Source of the DNA: Marinobacterium aestuarii
GTDB lineage: Bacteria; Pseudomonadota; Gammaproteobacteria; Pseudomonadales; Balneatricaceae
DNA length: 64,000 nucleotides
Reading direction: 5' to 3'
NCBI RefSeq assembly: GCF_001651805.1
Contig: NZ_CP015839.1
Span: forward strand, 3,596,001 to 3,660,000
Shown here: piece by piece, positions 53,985 through 61,998 of the stretch
Position numbering within the stretch: the first letter of the stretch is position 1
How the letters are laid out: each line of letters opens with the position of its first letter
Made by a program: the position numbers and the translations under genes
The notes under the pieces: model-generated
The model's database searches: none
The model's input: the letters and a program-made list of their open reading frames with translations, nothing else
What the model was told of the DNA's origin: nothing

Positions 53985-54284
53985 TCAGCGAGATTCCTTG
54001 GCGAAGAAGGCGGCCGCCTTTTTTAGCAGCTCACGCTCCTCTTTGAGTCGGGCATTATCTCGCCGCAGTTTTTTCAACTCATCATACAGATGCTGATCAT
54101 CCACCTGGTTACCGGAACTGACATCCTGCTTACCGTGATACTTGCGGATCCAGGTATGCAGCGTGTTAACGTTGACACCGAGCTCTCTGGCGGTCTGGCT
54201 GATAGATTGATCCGACTCTACCGCCAGCTTGACGGCGGCTTCTCTGAACTCAGCTGTATAAGAATTGGTTTTGTTCTGATTCAT
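53985..54284 (-). CDS. Transposase OrfA of IS3-family element
   Basis: A 99-residue DNA-binding subunit: a Tnp_8-type HTH (YTAEFREAAVKLAVESDQSI, ARELGVNVNTLHTWIRKYHG) and a leucine-zipper-like stretch YDELKKLRRDNARLKEEREL. The A6G run near its end is a likely frameshift site that would create the OrfAB transposase. The start at 54284 follows AAAGGTG; the alternative upstream start at 54293 has no advantage. Confidence 0.92.
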   Translation of the reverse strand: MNQNKTNSYTAEFREAAVKLAVESDQSISQTARELGVNVNTLHTWIRKYHGKQDVSSGNQVDDQHLYDELKKLRRDNARLKEERELLKKAAAFFAKESR

Positions 54285-54324
54285 GACACACACCTTTATG
54301 GGCAGGTGATCTTACCTGCGTCTG

Positions 54325-54346
54325 TGTGTCCGGGAAACTATAGCCA
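54325..54346 (-). repeat. Right terminal inverted repeat of the IS
   Basis: Reads TGGCTATAGTTTCCCGGACA inward on the minus strand and pairs with the left end. Confidence 0.8.
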
Positions 54347-54413
54347 CTTCAATATACGGGTTACCAGCAAGGTGTTACCTATGTCATTGAACTGAGCCAT
54401 ACCCGGCGCACAC

Positions 54414-54439
54414 AAAAAAAACCGAGGCCTGGGCCCCGG
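54414..54439 (-). terminator. Terminator of the PHP metallohydrolase gene
   Basis: On the minus strand CCGGGGCC and GGCCTCGG pair (eight pairs, one G-T) and are followed by eight T. It lies 25 bases after the stop codon. Confidence 0.85.
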
Positions 54440-54463
54440 TGATTTACAACGAAAACACCCTGG

Positions 54464-56737
54464 TCAGAACTGCTGCTCCTCGACCATTTTCAGCCATACC
54501 GGATTGGTAAAGGCCTTGTTCTCCTGGCTGTCCTCTACCACCAGGCCAACCCAGCCGGACTCCTGGGGCACATCGAATTGTACCGAGGCGGTCTCGCCGG
54601 CAAGCGTCTGTTCGCTGATCAGACCCTGCTTGCCGATCAACTGCACGGACTTCAGGCCATTGACCGAGAGCAGGTCGAAGCTGAGAGTCTGCGGCTGGTC
54701 TTTCGCCAGTTTCAGGGTGTCACCGAACATCACGTTTTTCGGGTAGATAACCGGGCCAAAGGATACATAGGCGCGGCCATTTTTCATCGCCTGGGCAAAG
54801 GCATGGGCGTCCGGCTTGCTACCGGTATAGACGAACATCCGATCCAGGCCAGTGGTTTCGTTCCACACATCATGAGTGTCGGAACCTGCGGTGTAGTAGT
54901 ACGGCAGGCCCTCAGTCCAGAGCTGGCGGGCTTTTTCGACTGCCTTTTGGTAATCGACCACCGCGTTGACCTCGATCAGATCGATCGCCGGATCAAAGCC
55001 GCCGGGCACGGTGTTCTTTTCCAGGCTGCTCATATAGCCGTAGGGGATATACGGATGGTTGGAGGCAACCACTGTCGCGCCCATGCGCCGCATGTCCTTG
55101 AGCAGGGTATGGATATCGTCAACGCCAGGATCAACGGAGAGCTCTGCGCCTATATCCAGGGGGAAGGGGTTGAAATGCCCCCAGGACGGCGAAAACTCGA
55201 TAGACGGCACAAAGGGTACGCCACGCTTGTCGGAAAGCGCCTTGATCTCAACGTGATTTTTCGTCGAGTCATGGTCGCTGACGAAGGTGACGTTCAGGCC
55301 CGCGGCCAGTTGCGAAATCACCAGATCCTTCGGCGGGGTCGATCCTTCCAGCACATCGGAGTGATGGTGCAGATCGCCTGAGTACCAGCCGTGCTGGGTC
55401 GGATAAGTGCTGATCGGCACTTCGCTGGTCACGTCGGTCGTCTTGTTCGGCGCTATGCCCACGTCCACCAGCACCGGCTTGGACACAAAGTTGGCGCCGG
55501 CCGAGACTTTGAGCTGATAGTCGCCGGGCGCAAGGGTAAAGCGCGCCTGACCTATCTCATCCAGCTCGGTGAAGAAGGTCTTGGCGCCAAGAAACTCGAT
55601 CAGGGGCTTGTTGCCGCTTTCAATCTGGATTTTCGCGTCCAGCGGCGCCTTGCTCTGGGCGTCCGTCACCTGCATGCTCACCTCGCCCGGGGCGAGAAGA
55701 TCGTCGAACGACAGGCTCAGGCCTTTCTTGCTCTCGATGCGAATATCATGTTTCCTGCTTTCGGAATAGCCCTTGGCCGTTGCATAGGCCTGATAGTCGC
55801 CGACAGGCAGATCGAGGTTGTAGCTACCCTCCTTGCCGATCGCCCAGATGTAGGGCACTCCGTCTTTCAGGATCACAACCGCCGGTGCCTCGACGGACTT
55901 TCCATCCTGGGTTTTCACGCTGCCAGACAACGAACCCGCATCCAGCTGTTTGCGTTCGATTTCCGCTTTTACCACCGGTGAGATATCGCCGCTGCCCAGC
56001 ACCTGGTATTCGCCTTCAAACGAGATGGACTCTGAATTTTTCAGGCTGTGCTTGAGGTACAGGTCGCGGGATTTGTATTTCAGCTCGGTAAAGTAAGGCG
56101 CGTGCAGGGCGATCGCCCAGTCTTCATCGTAGCCGACGAAGCGATCCGCGATCGGCTTGTCGACAGTCGCCTCTTCCTCGCCCGCATAACCCGGTACCGC
56201 GAACTTGTAGCCGCCTTCAGGCCAGAGCGTATAGCCCGACTGCAGATCAATCAGGTCTTCGCCCTCGTTGGTCATGGTGGTTTTCACATGGATACGATCA
56301 GAACCCGCCTTAAGGCTGTATTCGGTGCTGATCACCGCCTTGCCAAAGTCACGCGTGACTTTAACCACGGCCTCTTCCGGGCTGTCTTTGACAATATCAA
56401 CTTTCTGATAGGTGTTCGGCCAGCTCGACCAGTTATTGGGAATAAAGTCGGCGAAGGCGACCCTGTCGTTGCTCAGCGAGCCGTCAGCTTTGACGTTCGC
56501 CATATCGATGATGCAGCCGCGGGCCACACCCCATGGCGGTGGCGTGCCCACGGCCAGGGAGAACGCCAGCTTGTCGTTTTTGATGGTCAGGTCCTGGTCG
56601 GACAGCGCCGTGCCCGCCGGAATAAGGGTCTTGCCGTGGCTAATGGAGACACTTGCATGGCTCTGGGCGGCCGCGCCAAGTATCGATATGAGAATAATTG
56701 CCTTGGACATAAAGGGCTTACGGAACGCTTTTATCAT
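54464..56737 (-). CDS. Exported CehA/McbA-like PHP metallohydrolase
   Basis: A 757-residue secreted or periplasmic protein: a basic-hydrophobic signal peptide ending SHA near residue 27, then two beta-rich regions, and a C-terminal PHP-type domain with metal-site motifs YSGDLHHHSDVLEGS, VSDHDSTKNH, ASNHPYIPYGY and SDTHDVWNETTGLDRMFVYT. Relatives include the CehA/McbA family of carbamate and other ester hydrolases; its substrate cannot be read from sequence. A carboxypeptidase-regulatory-like beta segment is repeated in the middle (PVGDYQAYATAKGY, APGDYQLKVSAGAN). The start at 56737 is preferred; the frame extends to 56791 and an internal ATG lies at 56710. Confidence 0.82.
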   Translation of the reverse strand: MIKAFRKPFMSKAIILISILGAAAQSHASVSISHGKTLIPAGTALSDQDLTIKNDKLAFSLAVGTPPPWGVARGCIIDMANVKADGSLSNDRVAFADFIPNNWSSWPNTYQKVDIVKDSPEEAVVKVTRDFGKAVISTEYSLKAGSDRIHVKTTMTNEGEDLIDLQSGYTLWPEGGYKFAVPGYAGEEEATVDKPIADRFVGYDEDWAIALHAPYFTELKYKSRDLYLKHSLKNSESISFEGEYQVLGSGDISPVVKAEIERKQLDAGSLSGSVKTQDGKSVEAPAVVILKDGVPYIWAIGKEGSYNLDLPVGDYQAYATAKGYSESRKHDIRIESKKGLSLSFDDLLAPGEVSMQVTDAQSKAPLDAKIQIESGNKPLIEFLGAKTFFTELDEIGQARFTLAPGDYQLKVSAGANFVSKPVLVDVGIAPNKTTDVTSEVPISTYPTQHGWYSGDLHHHSDVLEGSTPPKDLVISQLAAGLNVTFVSDHDSTKNHVEIKALSDKRGVPFVPSIEFSPSWGHFNPFPLDIGAELSVDPGVDDIHTLLKDMRRMGATVVASNHPYIPYGYMSSLEKNTVPGGFDPAIDLIEVNAVVDYQKAVEKARQLWTEGLPYYYTAGSDTHDVWNETTGLDRMFVYTGSKPDAHAFAQAMKNGRAYVSFGPVIYPKNVMFGDTLKLAKDQPQTLSFDLLSVNGLKSVQLIGKQGLISEQTLAGETASVQFDVPQESGWVGLVVEDSQENKAFTNPVWLKMVEEQQF

Positions 56738-56768
56738 TATTCTGGGCCTTTCGCGCGTTATGAGATTT

Positions 56769-56788
56769 TTAATTGAACGATCAATTAA
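56769..56788. promoter_or_regulatory. 20-bp inverted repeat upstream of the PHP gene
   Basis: TTAATTGA and TCAATTAA are perfect 8-bp arms around ACGA, 31 bases before the chosen start. A likely operator; the binding regulator is unknown. Confidence 0.5.
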
Positions 56789-56888
56789 CAAAATCGAGTG
56801 TATACGCCCCTCCTATTAACCGTCAATGCACAGTTCGCCGGAAACTCTGCCAGCCCCCGCCAGGCCAGGGTCGACGTTTTACAGGCGA

Positions 56889-57452
56889 TTAACCCAGCTT
56901 TCCCAGCGCACGCCGAATCAGGTTTGAGAGGTCATCTATGGCTGGGACGCACTGCAGTCGCAGCGCTGGCTGCAACACCCCCTCACGACACAGAGCCCGC
57001 AGTATAAAGCGCTGCTCTGCCGTCAGGCTGACCGCCTGGGCCTGCAGCACCCGATCACACCAGCGCTCGAACCCCTCTTCAAAAGCACTGAAGAGTGCCT
57101 GCGACTCCGGCTCCATCTTGTGCTGCTCCCCCAGCATGATGCGATAGATGGCCAGCATCTGCGGCTGCGCCGCCAGCTGGGCGAAGCCGCCCGGAATCAG
57201 CTCACACCAGCCAGCAGCCTCGATATCGAGTGTCGCCCGCAATTCCTCGGAGGCCGCAATGGCCTGCTCCAGCATGGCCTGCCACAGCGCCTGTTTGCTG
57301 GGGAAATGGCTATAGACCGTCGGCTTGGACACCCCGGCACTTTGCACCACCAGATCAATGGTCGTGCCCTGATAGCCTCGCTCGCTAAACAGACGCTGCG
57401 CCGTGTCCAGAATCAGCTGCTTTTTGGAAGGTCGGCCCCGGGCCATGTTCAT
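56889..57452 (-). CDS. TetR-family regulator, divergent from trpBA
   Basis: A 187-residue TetR repressor with the HTH GTTIDLVVQSAGVSKPTVYS (followed by HFPSKQALWQAML) and a helical effector domain that ends near LIRRALGKLG. A start two codons in (57446) is also possible. The region to the trpB start is 79 bases and contains a 21-bp inverted repeat, so it probably represses trpBA and itself. A TetR regulator for a tryptophan synthase gene pair is unusual; TrpI or an attenuator would be expected. Confidence 0.88.
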   Translation of the reverse strand: MNMARGRPSKKQLILDTAQRLFSERGYQGTTIDLVVQSAGVSKPTVYSHFPSKQALWQAMLEQAIAASEELRATLDIEAAGWCELIPGGFAQLAAQPQMLAIYRIMLGEQHKMEPESQALFSAFEEGFERWCDRVLQAQAVSLTAEQRFILRALCREGVLQPALRLQCVPAIDDLSNLIRRALGKLG

Positions 57453-57494
57453 GTCCTTAAAATGTCGTTGACTGCAGGGAATTTTACTATTATT

Positions 57495-57515
57495 TTAACT
57501 AAACGGTATAGTTAA
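57495..57515. promoter_or_regulatory. TetR operator between the regulator and trpB
   Basis: Arms TTAACTA and TAGTTAA, perfect 7-bp, with the 7-base centre AACGGTA. It lies 16 bases before the trpB ATG. Confidence 0.65.
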
Positions 57516-57531
57516 TAAATCAAGGTGCGTC

Positions 57532-58767
57532 ATGCAGAGTGACAAGGGTTTCTTCGGCCGCTTCGGTGGCAGCTACATTCCTGAAATACTCCACGCCAGC
57601 CAGCAGGCGCTGCTGGACGCCTGGAATCAGGCCCGTGTCGATGTCGACTTTCTGGCCGATGTTGACCGCGAACTGCAGCAATACTCCGGCCGGCCCACGC
57701 CGCTAACCCCCTGCCCCAACCTCACCCGTGAGCTCGGTGGCGCTCAGGTCTTTCTCAAGCGCGAGGATCTGAACCACAGCGGCGCCCACAAGATGAACAA
57801 CGTTATCGGCCAGGGCCTGCTGGTCAAGCGCATGGGCAAGAAGCGCATCATCGCCGAAACCGGTGCCGGCCAGCACGGCGTGGCCTCCGCGCTTATCGCC
57901 GCCCGTCTGGGGCTTGAATGCACCATCTACATGGGCGCCCGGGATATCGAACGTCAGTATCCCAATGTGTTCTGGATGAAGCAGCTCGGTGCCACAGTAG
58001 TGCCGGTCACCAGTGGCGGACAGACGCTGCGCGATGCGCTCGATGAGGCGCTGCGCGACTGGTCGGCGGACCCGTCCGGCAGTCATTACCTGCTGGGCAC
58101 GGCCTGTGGCTGCGCGCCCTATCCGGAGATGGTGGCCGAATTTCAGTCGGTGATCGGCCGCGAAGTGCGCGCCCAGAGCCTGCAACAGTTTGGTGCCCTG
58201 CCCGACGCCATTTACGCCTGCGTGGGGGGCGGCAGCAACGCCGCCGGCATCATGCTGCCCTTTATCAACGATCAGAGCGTTGAACTGGTGGGGGTTGAGG
58301 CCGGCGGACGCGGACCGGCACCGGGGGATCACTCCATTCGCCTGTCCGACGATCTCGGCAGCCCCGGCATCGCCCAGGGATTTGCCACCATGTTCCTGCA
58401 GGATGACCAGGGCCAGCTGATGGAAACCCACTCCATTGCCGCAGGGCTGGACTATGTCGGCGTGTCCCCGATCCTGGCACACCTGAATGATACCGGCCGG
58501 GTACGCATGACGGCGGCGAACGATGACGAAGTCATGCACGCCTTCCTGGCTCTGCTGCGCCTCGAGGGTATTATCCCGGCGCTGGAATCCTCCCACGCCG
58601 TGGCCGGTGCGCTGCGGGATATCCCCGCCATGTCGCCGGACAAGAAGGTGGTGATTAATATTTCCGGGCGCGGCGACAAGGATATTTTCAACGTCGCCAG
58701 CGCGGTGAAAGATGCCGAATTCGGCCCCTTCCTGCAGCGCTACCTGGCGCGGGAGTTACAGGCATGA
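57532..58767 (+). CDS. trpB: Tryptophan synthase beta chain
   Basis: PLP enzyme that condenses indole with serine. Motifs are intact: GGSYIPEIL near the start, LKREDLNHSGAHKMNNVIGQ with the PLP lysine, ETGAGQHGVA, CVGGGSNA for the phosphate, and the C-terminal NISGRGDKD. The PLP lysine motif reads HKMNN where HKINN is usual. 411 residues, slightly longer than the 390-400 norm. Its ATG lies behind the TetR operator; the gene overlaps trpA by four bases. No other trp genes are in the window, so this pair could be a second, regulated copy. Confidence 0.9.
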   Translation: MQSDKGFFGRFGGSYIPEILHASQQALLDAWNQARVDVDFLADVDRELQQYSGRPTPLTPCPNLTRELGGAQVFLKREDLNHSGAHKMNNVIGQGLLVKRMGKKRIIAETGAGQHGVASALIAARLGLECTIYMGARDIERQYPNVFWMKQLGATVVPVTSGGQTLRDALDEALRDWSADPSGSHYLLGTACGCAPYPEMVAEFQSVIGREVRAQSLQQFGALPDAIYACVGGGSNAAGIMLPFINDQSVELVGVEAGGRGPAPGDHSIRLSDDLGSPGIAQGFATMFLQDDQGQLMETHSIAAGLDYVGVSPILAHLNDTGRVRMTAANDDEVMHAFLALLRLEGIIPALESSHAVAGALRDIPAMSPDKKVVINISGRGDKDIFNVASAVKDAEFGPFLQRYLARELQA

Positions 58768-59552
58768 GCAAGCTTCAGACGTTTATCGAGCAGCAGCGCA
58801 AAGACAAGCCCATCCTGCTGATGACCCATGTGGTCTACGGCTACCCCAGTATCGATGAGAGTCTCGCACTGATGCGCGACCTGCTGAGTGAGGGAGTTGA
58901 GCTGCTGGAGGTGCAGTTTCCGTTCTCGGATCCCTCCGCCGATGGCCCCTCCATTCTGCATGCCTGCCACCAGGCACTGCAGCAGCGCCCGACCCTGGCG
59001 CGCTGCCTAGAAGATATTGCGCAGCTCGCCACGGCCTTCCCCGCCAGCCGCATCCTGCTGATGAGCTACCTCAACCCGCTCTATCGCTACGGGCTGGAGC
59101 GCCTGCCAGCCGATGCGGCCGCAGCCGGTATCGCAGGCTTTATCATCCCCGACCTGCCGCTGGAGCTGGCAGCGGACTTTCGCCACAGCTGCGTTGAGGC
59201 CCGGATAGAACCCATCTGGATGCTGACACCGGAAACGCCACCGGCCCGCATGCAGCAGATCTGCGCCGCCGCCAGCGGCATGCTCTACTGTGTCAGCCGG
59301 CGCGGCGTTACTGGCGCCGACAGCCATAACAGCGGCAACAGCCAGCAAGTGCCACTGGAGGACTACCTGGCCGCCATCCGCGCCACGACGCCTCTGCCCC
59401 TGGGGGTTGGCTTTGGCATCCGCACCGGTGCCCAGGTAAAGGCGCTGTATGGCCTGGCCGATATCGCCGTGGTGGGTTCTGGCCTGCTGGATGCCTTTAA
59501 CCGCGGTGGCCGCAGCGCTGCTCTGGAGCAGGTCAGGTCACTGCGCGGCTAA
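58764..59552 (+). CDS. trpA: Tryptophan synthase alpha chain, divergent
   Basis: TIM-barrel subunit that would release indole from indole-3-glycerol phosphate. The catalytic Glu and Asp are in LEVQFPFSDPSADGP; the phosphate-binding regions are present as GVGFGIRT and VVGSGLL. The N-terminal part (LLMTHVVYGYPSIDESLALM) differs from canonical TrpA, where a GDP motif follows the first strand. 262 residues. It overlaps trpB by four bases, so the two should form an alpha-beta complex. Confidence 0.87.
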   Translation: MSKLQTFIEQQRKDKPILLMTHVVYGYPSIDESLALMRDLLSEGVELLEVQFPFSDPSADGPSILHACHQALQQRPTLARCLEDIAQLATAFPASRILLMSYLNPLYRYGLERLPADAAAAGIAGFIIPDLPLELAADFRHSCVEARIEPIWMLTPETPPARMQQICAAASGMLYCVSRRGVTGADSHNSGNSQQVPLEDYLAAIRATTPLPLGVGFGIRTGAQVKALYGLADIAVVGSGLLDAFNRGGRSAALEQVRSLRG

Positions 59553-59589
59553 ACGCCCGCGTCCGGCAACTCAATGCAGCGACAGCGCT

Positions 59590-60183
59590 TCATGCCCGCT
59601 CTGGGCCTGAAGCGCCAGGCGCCTCCGCACCCAAACGGCGCCGGAACAGCGGTTCCGGGCAGGCCACCGAGCGGGCATAGATCAAATCAAAGCCCGCCAG
59701 CGCTTTCAGTGCATCTTCGGCCGAGCGGTCTTCACGCACCGCAAAGGAGCTGAAGCCACAGTGGCGCATGGCCACCAGCTGGTCACGCAACACGTCGCCA
59801 ATGGCACGCAGCTCACCGCTAAACCCCAGTCGGCTGCGCAGCACGAAAGCCTGGGTGTAGGCACGCCCATCCCTAAAGCTCGGAAACTCCAGTGCAATCA
59901 GCGCAATGCGATCAATCCAGGGGGCCAGTTCCGCGGGGTCATCATCGGGATGCAGCAGCACGCCCAGGGGCTCTGCGGCCTCTGATCCCTTCGCTGTGAC
60001 CTCTGTCAGTTCCGTGGCAACCTCGGACAATTGCCGCCAATCACTCAATGGCAGAATGCGATAGGCGCTGTCCCTACCACTGCCGCTGGCTGCGGCGTCG
60101 CCCTCCAGGCTGTCGACAAGTTCCCAGGGATCGCTCAAGGCTACCGCCGCAGCACCCTTGTGCAGGGTAATCAGATTATTCAT
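59590..60183 (-). CDS. DUF934-family protein paired with sulfite reductase
   Basis: A 197-residue member of the DUF934 group found next to CysI-type sulfite reductases in proteobacteria, possibly an assembly or accessory protein. Family patterns include LAPWIDRIALIALEFPSFRD followed by GRAYTQAFVLRSRLGFSGEL and AMRHCGFSSFAVRED. It overlaps the upstream sulfite reductase gene by four bases, so the two are translationally coupled. No catalytic motif is apparent. Confidence 0.82.
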   Translation of the reverse strand: MNNLITLHKGAAAVALSDPWELVDSLEGDAAASGSGRDSAYRILPLSDWRQLSEVATELTEVTAKGSEAAEPLGVLLHPDDDPAELAPWIDRIALIALEFPSFRDGRAYTQAFVLRSRLGFSGELRAIGDVLRDQLVAMRHCGFSSFAVREDRSAEDALKALAGFDLIYARSVACPEPLFRRRLGAEAPGASGPERA

Positions 60184-61895
60184 GCCACCGCCTCCGGTGT
60201 TTCAGGCTGAGCCTGGCTTGCGCTGGCAGGGCCTGCGCAAACATTTTCCTTGAAGGGTCCCGCGCCAATGCGTCCCAGGGTCTCGATAAAGGGCTCCTCA
60301 ACTTCGCGGTAGCGCACATAGGTCTCCAACAGCCGCTCGATCACCCGGGGAATATCCTCGGCCCTGAAAGAAGGCCCGATAACCTTACCCAAACTGCTAT
60401 CTCTGCCCTGGGCACCGCCAATAGTGACCTGGAAGAACTCTTCTCCCTTTCTGTCCACCCCCAGGATACCGATATTGCCGATATGGTGATGACCGCAGGC
60501 ATTCACGCAGCCGGATATATTCAGACTGATTTCGCCCAGATCATGCAGATAGTCAAGATTCTCGAAGCGCTGCTGAATCGCCCGCGCCACCGGCAGCGAA
60601 CGGGTACTGGCCAGGCTGCAAAAATCCCCGCCGGGACAGGCAATCACATCGGTCAGCAGGCCTATATTGGGTGTCGCAAGGTCAATGGCGCCAAGCGCTT
60701 TCCAAAGCGCATAGAGATCGCACTTGCGGATATCCGGCAGCACCAGGTTCTGCTCGTGCGCCACCCGGATCTCGCCAAAACCATAGCGATCAGCCAGATC
60801 CGCCACGCTGTGCATCTGAGCGGCCGCAAGATCGCCGGGGGCCGTGCTGTGATCCGCCGTGGGGGCAGGCTTGGCTGAGAGCACTACCGAGCTGTAGCCG
60901 GCGATCTTGTGCCCCCGGGTATTGGTCTGCACCCAGCGCGCAAAGGCGGCATCGCGCGCCAGCCAGGCACCAAAATCGGGGTCCAGCGCATCGAGGCGTT
61001 CATAATCCGGCACCCTGAAACCCTGTGCCACCCGCTGATATTCGTGCACCGTCAGCTGACCTGCGCTATCGCGGATTTGCTCCCACTCCGCCTCCACTTC
61101 CCGGGCAAAAGCCTCCACGCCCAGCGCCTTGACCAGTATCTTGATGCGCGCCTTGTACTTGTTGTCGCGCCGGCCGTGGCGGTTATAGACCCGCAATACC
61201 GCCTCAACGTAGGTGAGCAGATGACGCCAGGGCAACGCCTCGCGCACCTGCTCATTAAGAATGGGCGTACGCCCGAGGCCGCCGCCCACCATCACCCGCA
61301 ACAGCATTTCTCCCTCGTCGCCACGATACAGGTAGAGGCCAATATCATGGGCACGCAGCGCCGCCCGGTCGGCTTCCGATGACGAAATCGCTATCTTGAA
61401 CTTGCGCGGCAGGTAGAGAAATTCGGGGTTAACGGTGGACCACTGGCGCAGAATCTCCGCCAGTGGGCGGGGGTCGAGCAACTCATCGCGGGCGACACCG
61501 GCAAAGGCTTCGGTGGTGATATTGCGCACGCAGTTACCCGAGGTCTGAATGGCGTGCATCTCCTGATCCGCCAGCAGCTGCAGAATATCCGGTACCTGTT
61601 CCAGCTCAATCCAGTTGAACTGAATATTCTGCCGTGTACTGAAATGGCCATAGCCGCGATCATACTGCTCGGCGATACGCCCAAGCGTACGCAGTTGCGT
61701 CGACGACAGGGTGCCGTAGGGAATCGCCACCCGCAGCATATAGGCATGGCGCTGCAGGTAGAGGCCGTTCTGCAGCCGCAGCGGCACAAACTCCTCTTCG
61801 CTCAACTCGCCACTGAGACGCCGGGATACCTGATCACGGAACTGCGCAACCCGCGCCTGTACCAGCGCACGGTCATACTCGTCGTATTTATACAC
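60180..61895 (-). CDS. cysI: Sulfite reductase (CysI-like hemoprotein)
   Basis: Siroheme/4Fe-4S sulfite reductase of 571 residues for assimilatory sulfate reduction. The iron-sulfur/siroheme cysteines are seen in VIACPGGDFCSLASTRS and SGCVNACGHHHIGNIG; the N-terminal repeat has GHFSTRQNIQFNW and IQTSGNCVRNITTEAFAG. The opening YKYDEYDRALVQARVAQFRD is characteristic of this group, which pairs with DUF934 and lacks a CysJ neighbour. The start codon is GTG at 61895. Confidence 0.92.
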   Translation of the reverse strand: MYKYDEYDRALVQARVAQFRDQVSRRLSGELSEEEFVPLRLQNGLYLQRHAYMLRVAIPYGTLSSTQLRTLGRIAEQYDRGYGHFSTRQNIQFNWIELEQVPDILQLLADQEMHAIQTSGNCVRNITTEAFAGVARDELLDPRPLAEILRQWSTVNPEFLYLPRKFKIAISSSEADRAALRAHDIGLYLYRGDEGEMLLRVMVGGGLGRTPILNEQVREALPWRHLLTYVEAVLRVYNRHGRRDNKYKARIKILVKALGVEAFAREVEAEWEQIRDSAGQLTVHEYQRVAQGFRVPDYERLDALDPDFGAWLARDAAFARWVQTNTRGHKIAGYSSVVLSAKPAPTADHSTAPGDLAAAQMHSVADLADRYGFGEIRVAHEQNLVLPDIRKCDLYALWKALGAIDLATPNIGLLTDVIACPGGDFCSLASTRSLPVARAIQQRFENLDYLHDLGEISLNISGCVNACGHHHIGNIGILGVDRKGEEFFQVTIGGAQGRDSSLGKVIGPSFRAEDIPRVIERLLETYVRYREVEEPFIETLGRIGAGPFKENVCAGPASASQAQPETPEAVA

Positions 61896-61998
61896 CTTGG
61901 CGCACCTGACCTGACTGCTTGGGAAGCCACCAGACTAAAGACGCCACGCATGCAGGGGCAGGCTCAACTTTTTAAATAATGATAGGGACAGATTCCGG

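Larger units (their letters stand above)
50824..54346 (-). mobile_element. IS3-family insertion sequence carrying a group II intron
   Basis: The ends are imperfect 22-bp inverted repeats: left 50824-50845 TGGCAACAGTTTTCCGGACA..., right 54325-54346 reading TGGCTATAGTTTCCCGGACA... inward on the other strand, 18 of 22 matching by eye, with TG/CA termini. Inside are orfA, a possible A6G frameshift site (minus strand, CTAAAAAAGG around 54018-54027) and orfB. Total 3523 bp; removing the 2273-bp intron leaves 1250 bp, the normal size of an IS3-family element. I see no clear target duplication (ATC on the left, CTT on the right). Confidence 0.88.
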
